This document shows positions 25,441 through 34,489 of a DNA stretch of 64,000 nucleotides, in pieces (the first letter of the stretch is position 1; each line of letters starts with the position of its first letter). The notes under the pieces were generated by a model. The model was not told where the DNA came from, searched no databases, and saw nothing but the letters and a program-made list of their open reading frames with translations. Both the position numbers and the translations under genes were made by a program. The DNA is from Chryseobacterium soldanellicola. GTDB taxonomy: Bacteria; Bacteroidota; Bacteroidia; Flavobacteriales; Weeksellaceae. The stretch covers positions 62,001 to 126,000 of the forward strand of contig NZ_FNKL01000002.1 in NCBI RefSeq assembly GCF_900100115.1, in the 5' to 3' direction.

Positions 25441-27303
25441 TTATATTGCTTTTGCGTTGTCTTCGGGGGTGTAATCCATAAAAAGGCCACCGTCGAGCGT
25501 TACAGATTTCACTTTTTTCTTGATAGGAATCGTTAAGGTGGCCTGCTTTTGATCCTTCTCCCAGATCGAGGGTGAAAAGTGAAGCTTCTCAACAGTTCCG
25601 TCTTCATAAGTGAGCATGGTATCAAAAGGGATGGCAAAACCTCCCACATTATCTACATTTATTGTAAGAAGGTCATTTTGCTGAGCTGTGGCGGCCACTT
25701 TCAGGTCGATATAATTATTGGTGTAAAACCAGTTGTTGAAAAACCAGTTCAGATTTTTCCCCGATCCGGTATTCATAGAATAAAAATAATCCCACGGAAT
25801 CGGATGTTTCCCATTCCAGTTATCCATATAATGATGTAAAGCTTTTTTGAACAAATCATCACCCAGATAATCTTTTAAAGCTAAATAAGACAAAGACGCT
25901 TTTACGTAAGAATTGTTTCCGTAGCCTGCTCCGCTCACCTGTGTGCTCATTGTGATAACCGGTTGATCCTGTTCTGAGGAAGGATCATTGATCCATCTTT
26001 TAACCCTGAAATTCTGATAAAAATCTTTGGCTGCAGCCTCGCCGTTTTCATCGATTCCGATTAAATATTCCAGTGTGGTAGCCCAGCCTTCATCCATAAA
26101 GGCATAACGTGTTTCGTTAATTCCCATGTAGAAAGGAAAATAGGTATGCGCGATCTCATGATCTGCCGTAAGCCTTGCATCCTGAAAATTATCCGGAATG
26201 GTTGAATCATTGATCATCATTGGATATTCCATATCTGCATACCCTTGAATTGCTGTCATGACATTGTACGGATATTCAACTCCGGGCCAGTTTTTTGAGA
26301 ACCAGTCGAGGTTGTAGCGCATCCATTCCACATAATGTTCAAAATCTTTTGCACCGGCTTTATAACCCGCCTGAACGCTTGCTCTTTTTGTTTTAAGCTG
26401 AACGCTTGCCGCATCCCAAACGTAATGGTTGCTCAATGCAAAACAGAAATCTGTGATATGAGCCGCTTTGAATTTCCAGACATTCCATTTATTGGGTTTT
26501 GTGACTTTTCCGGACTTCATTTCCTGTTCGGTCGCGATATGCATTACTTTATCGCTTTTTAAGGAAGCTTTATATCTTTTTACATATTCGGGCTGCAGAA
26601 CGGCATCAGGATTTAAAAAATCTCCTGTCGACCAGACGACATAATTTTTCGGAGCTGTAATTGCGAAATTATAATCATTAAAATCATTATAAAACTCCTG
26701 TCTGTCGGAATGCGGGATCATATCCCAGCCGTTATAATCGTCATAAACAGAAATCCTCGGGAAAGAATACGCCACGTAAAAAGTTTCAGGATCGATTTGC
26801 CCTTCTCTTCCACTTTGCAAGGATAACGGATATTCCCATTCTATTTTAATTTCAGCTTTAGCTTTTGATTGTAAAACTGAATTTAATTTTATTTTTTCAA
26901 CGGTTCCCCAATCATCACTGTCTACGGAATATTTTTCGTCATTTACGATAAAAGACTTAATATGTAAGCCAGATGATAAAAAATCTTTGGAAACAAATCC
27001 TGACCTTGGAGACTGAGGCTTATGGAGGTTATTAACAAATCTTATTGCTAATTCATCAAGATCATTCGGGCTGTTGTTAGTGTAAACGATCGTTTCTTTG
27101 CCGGAAACTGTCTTTGAACCGGCATCCACTTTCACCTCAACATTATAAATCCCTTTATTCTGCCAATAATTTTTCCCCGGCGCACCCGACAAATCACGTG
27201 TCCCGTTTTCGTATGCTTTTTTAATATTTCTCGGCATATAAAGTTCCTGCGCGGAAAATTGACTGGAAACAGCTAAAGCAAAAGCTAAAATTATCCCTTT
27301 CAT
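25441..27303 (-). CDS. M1-family (gluzincin) metallopeptidase, exported
   Basis: A 620-residue zinc aminopeptidase-like protein with signal peptide (MKGIILAFALAVSSQFSAQ). The zinc motif HEIAH is near residue 383, followed 18 residues later by the third ligand Glu in MDEGWATTLE. The exopeptidase motif appears as ADMEYPM rather than GAMEN, as in the group of Bacteroidota M1-like enzymes. Probable role: periplasmic or surface peptide breakdown. The paralogue at 28491-30446 has the same layout. Confidence 0.88.
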   Translation of the reverse strand: MKGIILAFALAVSSQFSAQELYMPRNIKKAYENGTRDLSGAPGKNYWQNKGIYNVEVKVDAGSKTVSGKETIVYTNNSPNDLDELAIRFVNNLHKPQSPRSGFVSKDFLSSGLHIKSFIVNDEKYSVDSDDWGTVEKIKLNSVLQSKAKAEIKIEWEYPLSLQSGREGQIDPETFYVAYSFPRISVYDDYNGWDMIPHSDRQEFYNDFNDYNFAITAPKNYVVWSTGDFLNPDAVLQPEYVKRYKASLKSDKVMHIATEQEMKSGKVTKPNKWNVWKFKAAHITDFCFALSNHYVWDAASVQLKTKRASVQAGYKAGAKDFEHYVEWMRYNLDWFSKNWPGVEYPYNVMTAIQGYADMEYPMMINDSTIPDNFQDARLTADHEIAHTYFPFYMGINETRYAFMDEGWATTLEYLIGIDENGEAAAKDFYQNFRVKRWINDPSSEQDQPVITMSTQVSGAGYGNNSYVKASLSYLALKDYLGDDLFKKALHHYMDNWNGKHPIPWDYFYSMNTGSGKNLNWFFNNWFYTNNYIDLKVAATAQQNDLLTINVDNVGGFAIPFDTMLTYEDGTVEKLHFSPSIWEKDQKQATLTIPIKKKVKSVTLDGGLFMDYTPEDNAKAI

Positions 27304-27348
27304 TTGAAGTTATTTTACAATAAGTACTTAGTTTAACATAAAAGTAAC

Positions 27349-27376
27349 AAAAAAGAGCCATAAAATGCTCTGTTTT
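27349..27376 (-). terminator. Terminator after the EEP-fold gene
   Basis: On the minus strand AGAGC and GCTCT arms around an 8-base loop are followed by TTTTTTG. It lies about 60 bases after the stop of the EEP gene, which separates that gene from the downstream peptidase gene. Confidence 0.55.
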
Positions 27377-27433
27377 TACCCGTAATCTGGTATCAGAAAA
27401 ATTTTAATTATAAATAGATTTACTAAAAATATT

Positions 27434-28261
27434 TTACAATTTTAAATCTACCAAAACCGGAAAATGATCTGAAGGATACAAAAGATTCGGTCTTCTGTCG
27501 TTGATGTGCCTGTGGGACTTTATTTCAAAGCCTTTTACAAAAATATAATCAATTCTGTCTTTTGGGATTTCATTGACATTAAATGCCGTGAAGGTAGCTT
27601 TTGGCCCGTAATGTTTCGTTTGTGAATGATAATAAGTATCCTGAAGGTTTTGTGAAATAATTTTAACCGGTTCAGAATCTTCTGTTAAATTAAAATCACC
27701 ACTCAAAGTTACCGGTAAATTTTTAGGATTAAGCTCTTTGATTTTCTTTAAAATTAATTCCGAGGATTTTACCCTTGCTATATTTCCGATGTGATCGAAG
27801 TGAAGATTCATTGCTAAAAATTCTTTTTTTGATTTTTTATCTTTGAAAACCGCGTACGTACAAATTCTGTTCAGCGCTGCATCCCATCCTTTAGAAGGAA
27901 TATCGGGAGTTTCGGAAAGCCAGAAAGTTCCTGATTTTACAACATCAAGCCTGTTTTTATCATAAAATATCGCGGAAAATTCGCCTTTTGCTTTCCCGTC
28001 ATCTCTTCCGACTCCTACATAATCATAGTTTTTCAATCCGGTTTTGATATCTTCCATCTGCTCCGGCAGCGCTTCCTGAACGCCGAAATAATCGGGATGG
28101 TAATAGTTTAGAAGATCCATGACATCTGGTTTTCTGTTTGTCCAGGAATTTTCTTTGTCAGAATCTACATTAAGCCTGATATTGAAGCTCATTACCTTAA
28201 AATCCTGCGAAAAACTTAATGCAAAAGCCATCAGGAATACGATTGAAAATCTGAAATTCAT
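27434..28261 (-). CDS. Endonuclease/exonuclease/phosphatase (EEP) family protein, exported
   Basis: A 275-residue protein with a signal peptide (MNFRFSIVFLMAFALSFSQ). The EEP fold is clear: KVMSFNIRLNVDSD (metal-binding Asn), FGVQEALPEQMEDI (metal Glu), VTLSGDFNLTEDSEP (Asp/Asn), DRIDYIFVKG and the terminal catalytic Asp-His in YPSDHFPVLVDLKL. Members of this exported group act as phosphodiesterases or nucleases on unknown substrates. Flanked by two M1-like peptidases on the same strand; a perfect -7 box precedes it, so it may have its own transcript. Confidence 0.88.
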   Translation of the reverse strand: MNFRFSIVFLMAFALSFSQDFKVMSFNIRLNVDSDKENSWTNRKPDVMDLLNYYHPDYFGVQEALPEQMEDIKTGLKNYDYVGVGRDDGKAKGEFSAIFYDKNRLDVVKSGTFWLSETPDIPSKGWDAALNRICTYAVFKDKKSKKEFLAMNLHFDHIGNIARVKSSELILKKIKELNPKNLPVTLSGDFNLTEDSEPVKIISQNLQDTYYHSQTKHYGPKATFTAFNVNEIPKDRIDYIFVKGFEIKSHRHINDRRPNLLYPSDHFPVLVDLKL

Positions 28262-28283
28262 TATTTTTAATTTAAAAATTAAA

Positions 28284-28291
28284 CAAAAATA
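28284..28291 (-). promoter_or_regulatory. -7 promoter element of the EEP-fold gene
   Basis: TATTTTTG on the minus strand, a perfect TAnnTTTG match 22 bases before the ATG at 28261. Confidence 0.5.
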
Positions 28292-28413
28292 AAACTTCTG
28301 TATCAGAGAAAAGCTATGAATACAAAAAGTTTTATCATTAAATTAAGTTCATGAAAAACTCCGGAAAATTATCGGAGCTAATGCTTAATTTGAAGATTTG
28401 AGTCATTAAGATG

Positions 28414-28449
28414 ATCATTAAGATTTTAAGCCTTAAAAGATCTTAATGG
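28414..28449. repeat. Hairpin behind the second M1-like peptidase gene
   Basis: TCATTAAGATTTTAAG and CTTAAAAGATCTTAATG are nearly complementary. It lies just downstream of the peptidase stop (28491) on the minus strand and could act as terminator, although no T-tract follows. Confidence 0.45.
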
Positions 28450-28490
28450 TTCAAAAAAATTATTGAGAATTTGATTTTTTGACAAACGTA

Positions 28491-30446
28491 TTATTTTTTT
28501 CCTTCTGCAGAGGTCCAGCTATTATTTTCACTGTTAATATCTGGAATCTGATAATTAGGATCAAGTTGTACTTGCTCTATTTCTTTGGTCGAATTGATTT
28601 TAAATGTCCATTCTTTATTTCTTTTCCAGACTTCAATCGGTAATTTTACGATCTGCTGTGTTCCATCCTTGAATTTAATCTGAACGGTTGTAGGCATCGG
28701 CAATTGACCGATATTCTCTACCGTAATCTGAGCGCCATATTTGGCATCGCCATTTACATATTTTACGTTTTTAACAGACTGGTCAACTTTCCATTTATTC
28801 ATAAACCAGCCTCTCCAAAACCAGTTTAGCTCTTCTCCTGAAACATTTTCCATCGTGTGGAAAAAATCCCAAGGTGTTGGGTGCTTGAATGCCCAACGCT
28901 GAATATATGTTCTGAATGCTTTATCAAATTTTTCAGGTCCGAGAATAGATTCTCTTAACACCTGCAAGCCAAGCCCTGGTTTAAAATAAGCTAAAGCCCC
29001 GATGCTGCCTTCTTTCATATTGTCCGGACCCACCATAATAGGTTCAAAACCATCGCCCAAAACATAAGCCCCCATTGCAGCTATGTTTTTCTTTTCATAA
29101 TATTCACCTTTATTGAAAGCTTCCGTTGAAAGCTCGTTGATAAATGTGTTAAAACCTTCATCCATCCATGCAAATAATCTTTCATTAGAGCCCACAATCA
29201 TTGGAAACCAATTGTGCCCGAATTCATGATCTGTAACCCCCCAAAGAGATTCACCTTTAGAATTCATATGACAGAAAACGATTCCCGGATATTCCATTCC
29301 GCCTTCATTTCCGGCGACGTTTGTTGCTGCGGGATATGTATATTCGTACCATTTCCCAGAATAATGCTCTATTGCCGCTTTTGTATATTCTGTAGATCTT
29401 CCCCACGCTTTTTCTCCCGCACTTTCCACAGGATATGCTGAGATTGCCAACGATTTTTTACCGCTTGGAAGATTAATTTTTGCTGCGTCTACAATAAAAG
29501 CTGAGGAAGATGCCCACGCAAAATCTCTTGCCTGAGTGATTTTAAATTTCCATGTTTTTGTTCCGGTCTGCTGATTTTTGCCGACTTCAGATTCAGAATG
29601 GATCATTACCGTTTTGTCGCTGTTTTTCGCCTGTTCCCATCTGCTGTTTTCTTCTTTAGAATACACTTCTTTTGCATTCAGCAATTCTCCGGAAGCTACG
29701 ACATAATGATTGGCAGGAACAGTAATATTCGCAGTAATATCTCCATATTCAAGATAAAATTCGGATGCACCTACATACGGCAACGTGTTCCATCCCAAAA
29801 CATCATCGTACACACACATTCTCGGATACCACTGTGCGATAGTAAAGATCTTTCCGTTTTTAGTATTCTGAATTCCCATTCTGTCGGATCCATATTTTGG
29901 GGAAACGAATGAATATTCAATTTTAATTTTTGCTACCCCTCCCTGAGCTTTCAATTCAGAAGGAAGATCAATCTGCATTCTTGTATCGGTGATGGTATAT
30001 TTCACATTTTTATCATCGAGTTTTACAGATTTTATCTTATAGCCGCCTTCAAATTCTTCACCGTGAGCTCCGTTTCTGCTTCCTGACTCAGGAACCACCG
30101 CATTTCCTCTAGAATCTTTTGCAAATAAGTTCTGGTCCAGCTGCAACCACAAAAACCCCAGCTTATCTGTACTGTTATTGGTATAAATAATTTCCGCCGT
30201 TCCTGTGATTTCATTTTTAGCTTCATTAAGACTGACATTCAGGTTATAATCAGCAGAGTTCTGCCAATAAGCATATCCCGGCTGTCCGCTTGCAGACCTT
30301 GTCGGTGTTCCCGTCTGGGGATAGAAAAATGGCTTAAAAGCTTCTACATAGTCATATTTTGGAGTTTCCTGGGCAAATGCTGATGGTGAAAAAAACATCA
30401 CGGCAAAAGCAGAAACAAGCGTTGGAAATTTGAAATTCATAATCAT
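28491..30446 (-). CDS. M1-family metallopeptidase, exported (paralogue)
   Basis: A 651-residue protein with a signal peptide ending in SPSAFAQ. The zinc motif HEFGH is near residue 408, with the third ligand in [27 protein letters not shown] takes the place of the GAMEN exopeptidase motif. ATG codons occur at 30446 and 30440; both give the same signal peptide. Like its paralogue it is probably periplasmic or surface-bound. A perfect -7 box (TATTTTTG, 30475-30468) lies 22 bases upstream of the start. Confidence 0.88.
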   Translation of the reverse strand: MIMNFKFPTLVSAFAVMFFSPSAFAQETPKYDYVEAFKPFFYPQTGTPTRSASGQPGYAYWQNSADYNLNVSLNEAKNEITGTAEIIYTNNSTDKLGFLWLQLDQNLFAKDSRGNAVVPESGSRNGAHGEEFEGGYKIKSVKLDDKNVKYTITDTRMQIDLPSELKAQGGVAKIKIEYSFVSPKYGSDRMGIQNTKNGKIFTIAQWYPRMCVYDDVLGWNTLPYVGASEFYLEYGDITANITVPANHYVVASGELLNAKEVYSKEENSRWEQAKNSDKTVMIHSESEVGKNQQTGTKTWKFKITQARDFAWASSSAFIVDAAKINLPSGKKSLAISAYPVESAGEKAWGRSTEYTKAAIEHYSGKWYEYTYPAATNVAGNEGGMEYPGIVFCHMNSKGESLWGVTDHEFGHNWFPMIVGSNERLFAWMDEGFNTFINELSTEAFNKGEYYEKKNIAAMGAYVLGDGFEPIMVGPDNMKEGSIGALAYFKPGLGLQVLRESILGPEKFDKAFRTYIQRWAFKHPTPWDFFHTMENVSGEELNWFWRGWFMNKWKVDQSVKNVKYVNGDAKYGAQITVENIGQLPMPTTVQIKFKDGTQQIVKLPIEVWKRNKEWTFKINSTKEIEQVQLDPNYQIPDINSENNSWTSAEGKK

Positions 30447-30467
30447 TAATTTAGATTAGTAAAATAA

Positions 30468-30475
30468 CAAAAATA
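30468..30475 (-). promoter_or_regulatory. -7 promoter element of the second M1-like gene
   Basis: TATTTTTG on the minus strand, a perfect TAnnTTTG match. It lies in the 64-base gap behind the small I9-like gene, which suggests that the subtilase operon and the peptidase gene are separate transcripts. Confidence 0.5.
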
Positions 30476-30510
30476 AGACTTCTCCCGAACAGAAAAGCCT
30501 TAGCTGTCAA

Positions 30511-30714
30511 TTAAATTGTTAAATTATCTTTATCTTCTTCCACTGAGATAAAATAATCATGAAAATCTTTCGCGGAAACCGACGACTCACTTTCCAGTTT
30601 TACTACTTCAATGGTTTTGTAGTGAGCCGCCAGTTTTATGTTTTTCTTTTTAAGTTCTTTTTCGAGATCTTTAATATTGATATTTTTCTTTAAAACTGCT
30701 AAATATGTTTTCAT
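30511..30714 (-). CDS. Small inhibitor-I9-like protein, partner of subtilase
   Basis: A 67-residue protein without signal peptide. Its pattern, MKTYLAVLKKN, then a Lys-rich helix DLEKELKKKNIKLAAHYK, a strand TIEVVKLES, a second helix and the ending FISVEEDKDN, matches the inhibitor I9/subtilisin propeptide fold (known pattern: YIVVLK..., ...VEEDQ). Its start lies 3 bases after the subtilase stop, so the two are surely cotranscribed. A stand-alone I9 protein would be expected to inhibit or chaperone the subtilase. The family assignment rests on pattern recognition, not on a search. Confidence 0.6.
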   Translation of the reverse strand: MKTYLAVLKKNINIKDLEKELKKKNIKLAAHYKTIEVVKLESESSVSAKDFHDYFISVEEDKDNLTI

Positions 30715-30717
30715 TTT

Positions 30718-31971
30718 TTATGCTTGTATTAATCCGCTTCCGATGTCTCTGTATTTCAAACCTTCGATGGGTTTTGCTTTGGTTTCTACCAATTCCCAAA
30801 TCTCTTTCGCCGATTTCTCAGGAAACTGCTCCATATATAATGCTACCAATCCCGAAACATGTGGTACTGCCATACTTGTTCCGCTCATTGCGTAATAATT
30901 GCTTTTATTTTTTGAATTTTTGGGATATGAACTAAAAATATCAACTCCAGGAGCACAAATATTGATATTTCCTCCTGTTGAAGGATTTAAGCCTCCGTTA
31001 GAAAATTTGGCGACTCTCATTTGTCCGTCAATCGCTGCAACCGCCATGATCGACATTGAGTTTGCGGGCGAAGAAACGGGTTTCGGCAATGAAGGCCTGC
31101 TGCTGTCATTTCCGGCGGCGGCGATAATCAAGCAATTATTTTCCAATGCTCTTGCTCCGACGGTTTCAAACAAAGGTGACGGTACGTCATTTAACGCTAC
31201 CGGCGATGCCAGCGAAAGTGATAATATCCTGAATTTCTTGGTGATTGCCCAGTCTATCGCATCAATTACGCTGCTTGTTGTTCCTTTTCCTGTATCGGAA
31301 AGAACTTTTGCGATTTTTAAATTGGCATCTTTTGCAATTCCGTAACGTTTTCCGGTGTCTGTTCTGATATTTCCGGTTGAGACGCCCGCGCAATGCGTTC
31401 CGTGACCGTTGGGATCGCGGTTCCAGTCTTCGCCGCTAATGAAAGATTTCCCTTCAATTTCTTTTGACAAAAAATCGGGGTGAGAAAGCTCAATCCCTGT
31501 GTCCAAAATACAGATATCGACGCCTTTTCCTGTGTATGATGATTTTTCAAGACCGATGGCTTTTAAGCCCCATTCCATTTCTACCAAAGCTTTTGGAGGC
31601 AATGGTTTATTATTTATATATTTTTCTAATTCTTCAATTTTACCTGTCAATTCAGCAGATTGTTTTTTTAATTCATTAATAATGGATAGTTCATCCGTAG
31701 AAAAAAATTCTCTTTCTTTTTCGAAATAAACAATAGGATTTGCCTCGTTTTTTACCGCACTTTTCAGTTGTGCTTCATCCATATTTTCGACGACTAAAAT
31801 GCCTAAATTTTTATATAAAACTCCGTTATTATTATCAATTACGTCATATGAACGATTTTCTGAGGAAAGGAATTCAGATGAGGTAATGGTCACTTCCAAC
31901 TCATTCTCCACTTTTTTAAGGGAATTTTTCTGTTGATCTTCGAGAACAACAATGTATCTTTCTTTTTCCAT
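30718..31971 (-). CDS. S8 family subtilase without signal peptide
   Basis: A 417-residue serine peptidase with the full triad: Asp near 155 (ICILDTGIELSHPDF), His near 193 (GHGTHCAGVSTG) and Ser near 362 (SGTSMAVPHVSGL), plus the oxyanion Asn in IIAAAGNDSS. Residues 1-100 look like an I9-type propeptide (RYIVVLEDQ..., ...NPIVYFEKEREFF). No signal peptide, membrane segment or type IX secretion tail is seen, so it is probably cytosolic or exported by an unusual route. It is the fourth gene of a tight five-gene operon with a DUF2589-like protein. Confidence 0.93.
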   Translation of the reverse strand: MEKERYIVVLEDQQKNSLKKVENELEVTITSSEFLSSENRSYDVIDNNNGVLYKNLGILVVENMDEAQLKSAVKNEANPIVYFEKEREFFSTDELSIINELKKQSAELTGKIEELEKYINNKPLPPKALVEMEWGLKAIGLEKSSYTGKGVDICILDTGIELSHPDFLSKEIEGKSFISGEDWNRDPNGHGTHCAGVSTGNIRTDTGKRYGIAKDANLKIAKVLSDTGKGTTSSVIDAIDWAITKKFRILSLSLASPVALNDVPSPLFETVGARALENNCLIIAAAGNDSSRPSLPKPVSSPANSMSIMAVAAIDGQMRVAKFSNGGLNPSTGGNINICAPGVDIFSSYPKNSKNKSNYYAMSGTSMAVPHVSGLVALYMEQFPEKSAKEIWELVETKAKPIEGLKYRDIGSGLIQA

Positions 31972-31983
31972 GGCTTTTGTTTT

Positions 31984-32562
31984 TTAGATTAATTTCAAAA
32001 GAACTTTTTCCAGAATTAAGAAAATATCTTCCGAAATCATGGTCAATCTTAGTTTTTTATTAATTCCGGAAATTGTGGTGTTTTGAGAGACAAGCGATGC
32101 CCAGAAGACCTCAATTTTAGCAACAGAACTTAAATCTTTCACTTTATTATCATCCAAAATACCGTTCTGATACAGCGAAACGATTAATCCGGAAAGGATT
32201 TCTTCTGCTTCGTCCAGTTTCTTTTGTTCTTTAGAAAACATTTCCATTAAAAATCCGTGAATGCTTTCTATCCCGTTGAATGAAAATCCCCAAAGAAGCT
32301 CACGTTTTCCGTTGGCAATTTTTTCCATTTGCACGGGGTTAAAACCTCTTTTTACCGTGGAAATCATGTTCATGACTTTCAAAACCTCGGATTCGTAGGT
32401 TGTGTTTCCTTTGGTTTTTAAATATTCTAAAAATTCATAAAGAAAAATTTCAAACTGCGCATCAAAATCAAAAGATTTCGCCAGATAAAGCTCCTGAACT
32501 TTATTAAAACGCTCAAGCAATTCCTGAATTTTCTGTAGAGTATGATGGATAAGTTCCTGCAT
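31984..32562 (-). CDS. Unknown helical protein of the subtilase operon
   Basis: A 192-residue, mostly helical protein with heptad-like Leu/Ile spacing (ELIHHTLQKIQELLERFNKVQELY). No signal peptide, membrane segment or known motif. Its ATG overlaps the stop codon of the upstream gene by 1 base (TAATG) and the subtilase follows 12 bases later, so it belongs to that operon. It could be a scaffold or adaptor; that is a guess. Confidence 0.6.
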   Translation of the reverse strand: MQELIHHTLQKIQELLERFNKVQELYLAKSFDFDAQFEIFLYEFLEYLKTKGNTTYESEVLKVMNMISTVKRGFNPVQMEKIANGKRELLWGFSFNGIESIHGFLMEMFSKEQKKLDEAEEILSGLIVSLYQNGILDDNKVKDLSSVAKIEVFWASLVSQNTTISGINKKLRLTMISEDIFLILEKVLLKLI

Positions 32563-33290
32563 TATTCAAAAATTATCTGTTCGATTTCTTTTCCGTCTTT
32601 GTCTGTGTATGACACAATTCTGATTCCTTCCTCTTCCATTTCCACATGAAGATTAATGAATAATTTATCCCTGTCTTCCGCCGAATTGGTGTTGGGATCG
32701 ATAAGAATTTCATTAAGCTTAGAATTGAGTAAGCTGTATCTGTTCAGAATTGAGGCATAAATTTCTTTCAATGCCAAAGATTCCGTTTCATTGGTTGTTC
32801 CGTCGATGGGTCTGTCTTCAACAGGTCGTGCAACATTGGCAGCAACAGCTCTTGATGGTGCGACTTTAATATCCGGTGTTTTTGATGTTTCCGGGTTTGT
32901 TGTTGACAATCTGCTTGTTGGGATTCCGCCGCCAGCTCTTACAGAATTTAATAATGTTTTGAAATCATCGCTCAGAATATTTCTTGTTGAGATCGGCTGC
33001 AGATTTAGCTGTCTTTCTTTATTTACCACCAAAATCCTTTCATTGACGTCTTTTATAAACTTCATTTCATCGAATTTAAAATCATAATCCGAAGTAGAAT
33101 CAATGTCAGTAATTTTGATAGGAATATCCATTTTTACGCTCGGCAAAGAATATCTCGGAACCTTAAAATACTTTAAATACTCGTGTTGAGCATACTCTTT
33201 TGCGATGGCTACCGCATTTTCGTCTGCTTTTTTACGAGCCTGAATTATCTCATTGTTGAGATAATTCAGGTAATCTGATAATTTAATCAT
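32562..33290 (-). CDS. Unknown protein of the subtilase operon
   Basis: A 242-residue soluble protein. Three parts can be seen: a helical N-terminus with a beta stretch (MIKLSDYLNYLNNEIIQARK, VPRYSLPSVKMDIPIKITDID), a low-complexity Ser/Thr/Pro/Ala-rich middle (about 115-165) that is probably disordered, and a charged C-terminus with EEEGIRIVSYTDKDGKEIEQ. The N-terminal beta stretch recalls the strand pattern of the neighbouring DUF2589-like protein (VPSFRIETCEVDFNV), so the two may be distant relatives. It lies 15 bases behind the DUF2589-like gene. Confidence 0.6.
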   Translation of the reverse strand: MIKLSDYLNYLNNEIIQARKKADENAVAIAKEYAQHEYLKYFKVPRYSLPSVKMDIPIKITDIDSTSDYDFKFDEMKFIKDVNERILVVNKERQLNLQPISTRNILSDDFKTLLNSVRAGGGIPTSRLSTTNPETSKTPDIKVAPSRAVAANVARPVEDRPIDGTTNETESLALKEIYASILNRYSLLNSKLNEILIDPNTNSAEDRDKLFINLHVEMEEEGIRIVSYTDKDGKEIEQIIFE

Positions 33291-33305
33291 TTCTCGTAAA
33301 AGTTT

Positions 33306-34175
33306 TTATTGAGCAAGCAATCCAAGAACTTTTTCTAATCCTGCAGGCATTTCGTCGTTCGTGGCCTTCACTTTTACGCCAAGAGAATATTCTTTTTCCA
33401 CTTTAATTCCTGTGCTTGAAGTTCTTTTGTAAGAGACGTCAACATTGAATTTTACCGGACCGAAACCTCCTGAAACTCCAGCTTTGATACCGAATTCGTC
33501 GCTTACGTCTTTTGTATACGTTGAATTTAATTTTACGTTAAAATCAACCTCGCAAGTTTCAATTCTAAAGCTTGGAACGTTTAATAATGCAATGAAAGGA
33601 ACAGAAATTTCAACTTCTTCTTCAATCGTCGGCTCTTCGTTCGGTGTATCCGTTTCATTTTTGTAAGCAGGATTTGGTACATGTTTTTTGTATTTAAATT
33701 CCGCCATACGAAGTTTGTCTTCTTCCCCATCTTTTTCGAAACCAACTTCTTTGATGAAGTTTACGGTACTGATCGAAGCGTTTGACTGAGCGGTAACGCA
33801 AGCGTTAAGCGGTCCTCCGATGATTTTTGCGAAATCAATACTGCCTAATTCTGCTGCAAAATCTGCACTTTCTGCACCCGAAGTTTTAAAAACCTGATCA
33901 TCTGCAGCCATTTTACCTGCGATCATTTTCATTACTTCTGTAGAAACGGCTGCAAAAGATTTTTCCCATTTGCTGTCGTAGTTTTTCTTAAAATCTTCGA
34001 TGATGCTCAACAATTCTTTGCTGCTTAGATTGGCCAGCTCAGAAGTTTCGATACCTGAAACTTTTTCGTAAACCGCTGGTGTTAATGACTTTTCCAGTCC
34101 TGTTAAAAGGTCAATTAATTCATTTTTTGTTTTCTTGGTGTAATTTGCTTCTAACACCGACTTTAATGTTTCCAT
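33306..34175 (-). CDS. DUF2589-like protein, first gene of the subtilase operon
   Basis: A 289-residue protein without signal peptide. Residues about 115-290 fit DUF2589: IDFAKIIGGPLNACVTAQSNASISTVNFIKEVGF, then VEISVPFIALLNVPSFRIETCEVDFNVKL, and a Gly-rich repeat-like C-terminal sheet (VSGGFGPVKFNVDVSYKRTSSTGIKVEKEYSLGVKVKATNDEMPAGLEKVLGLL). The N-terminal 110 residues are helical. The family has no established function to my knowledge. A perfect -7 box at 34220-34213 (minus strand) precedes the gene, so it opens the operon. Confidence 0.75.
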   Translation of the reverse strand: METLKSVLEANYTKKTKNELIDLLTGLEKSLTPAVYEKVSGIETSELANLSSKELLSIIEDFKKNYDSKWEKSFAAVSTEVMKMIAGKMAADDQVFKTSGAESADFAAELGSIDFAKIIGGPLNACVTAQSNASISTVNFIKEVGFEKDGEEDKLRMAEFKYKKHVPNPAYKNETDTPNEEPTIEEEVEISVPFIALLNVPSFRIETCEVDFNVKLNSTYTKDVSDEFGIKAGVSGGFGPVKFNVDVSYKRTSSTGIKVEKEYSLGVKVKATNDEMPAGLEKVLGLLAQ

Positions 34176-34212
34176 GTTTTTGTTTGTTTTTGGTTATTAA
34201 AATTTTGTACTG

Positions 34213-34220
34213 CAAATTTA
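34213..34220 (-). promoter_or_regulatory. -7 promoter element of the subtilase/DUF2589 operon
   Basis: TAAATTTG on the minus strand, a perfect TAnnTTTG match 37 bases before the ATG at 34175. The -33 region shows only a poor match. Confidence 0.55.
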
Positions 34221-34285
34221 TGTCGCACCACAGTGAACTATTTCAGTAAATAACCTAAAACTTATACCGTAAATTCCCCCAAATA

Positions 34286-34318
34286 AAAAAGTAGATTCCC
34301 TATGAGAATCTACTTTTT
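34286..34318. terminator. Rho-independent terminator behind the SDR gene
   Basis: A perfect 13 bp stem AAAAAGTAGATTC / GAATCTACTTTTT with a 7-base loop; T-tracts flank it on both strands. It separates the SDR transcript from the subtilase operon. Confidence 0.85.
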
Positions 34319-34381
34319 ACTTTATTTAATTAAAGGCTTTTCCAAATTTCAATGTAGAAAACCTTCTTCTATTTTTATCGT

Positions 34382-34464
34382 ATTGTCATTCTGACGAAGG
34401 AAGAATCTAAGCAATTTTTAGAGATTCTTCACCTCATTCCATTCCATTCCATTCAGAATGACAA
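34382..34464. repeat. TGTCATTCTGA-type palindrome with ATTCC tandem repeat
   Basis: ATTGTCATTCTGACGAAGG and AAGAATCT on the left; AGATTCTTCA and ATTCAGAATGACAA on the right. The right arm carries four tandem ATTCC units (34436-34455) where relatives have a CTTCG..-type sequence. Confidence 0.7.
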
Positions 34465-34489
34465 ACACATATTGACTCAGTTTAAATAA

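Larger units (their letters stand above)
34176..34489. other. Gap between the subtilase operon and the SDR gene
   Basis: 314 bases. It holds the operon promoter (34213-34220), a strong terminator for the SDR gene (34286-34318) and a TGTCATTCTGA-type palindrome (34382-34464). No gene is seen. Confidence 0.7.
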
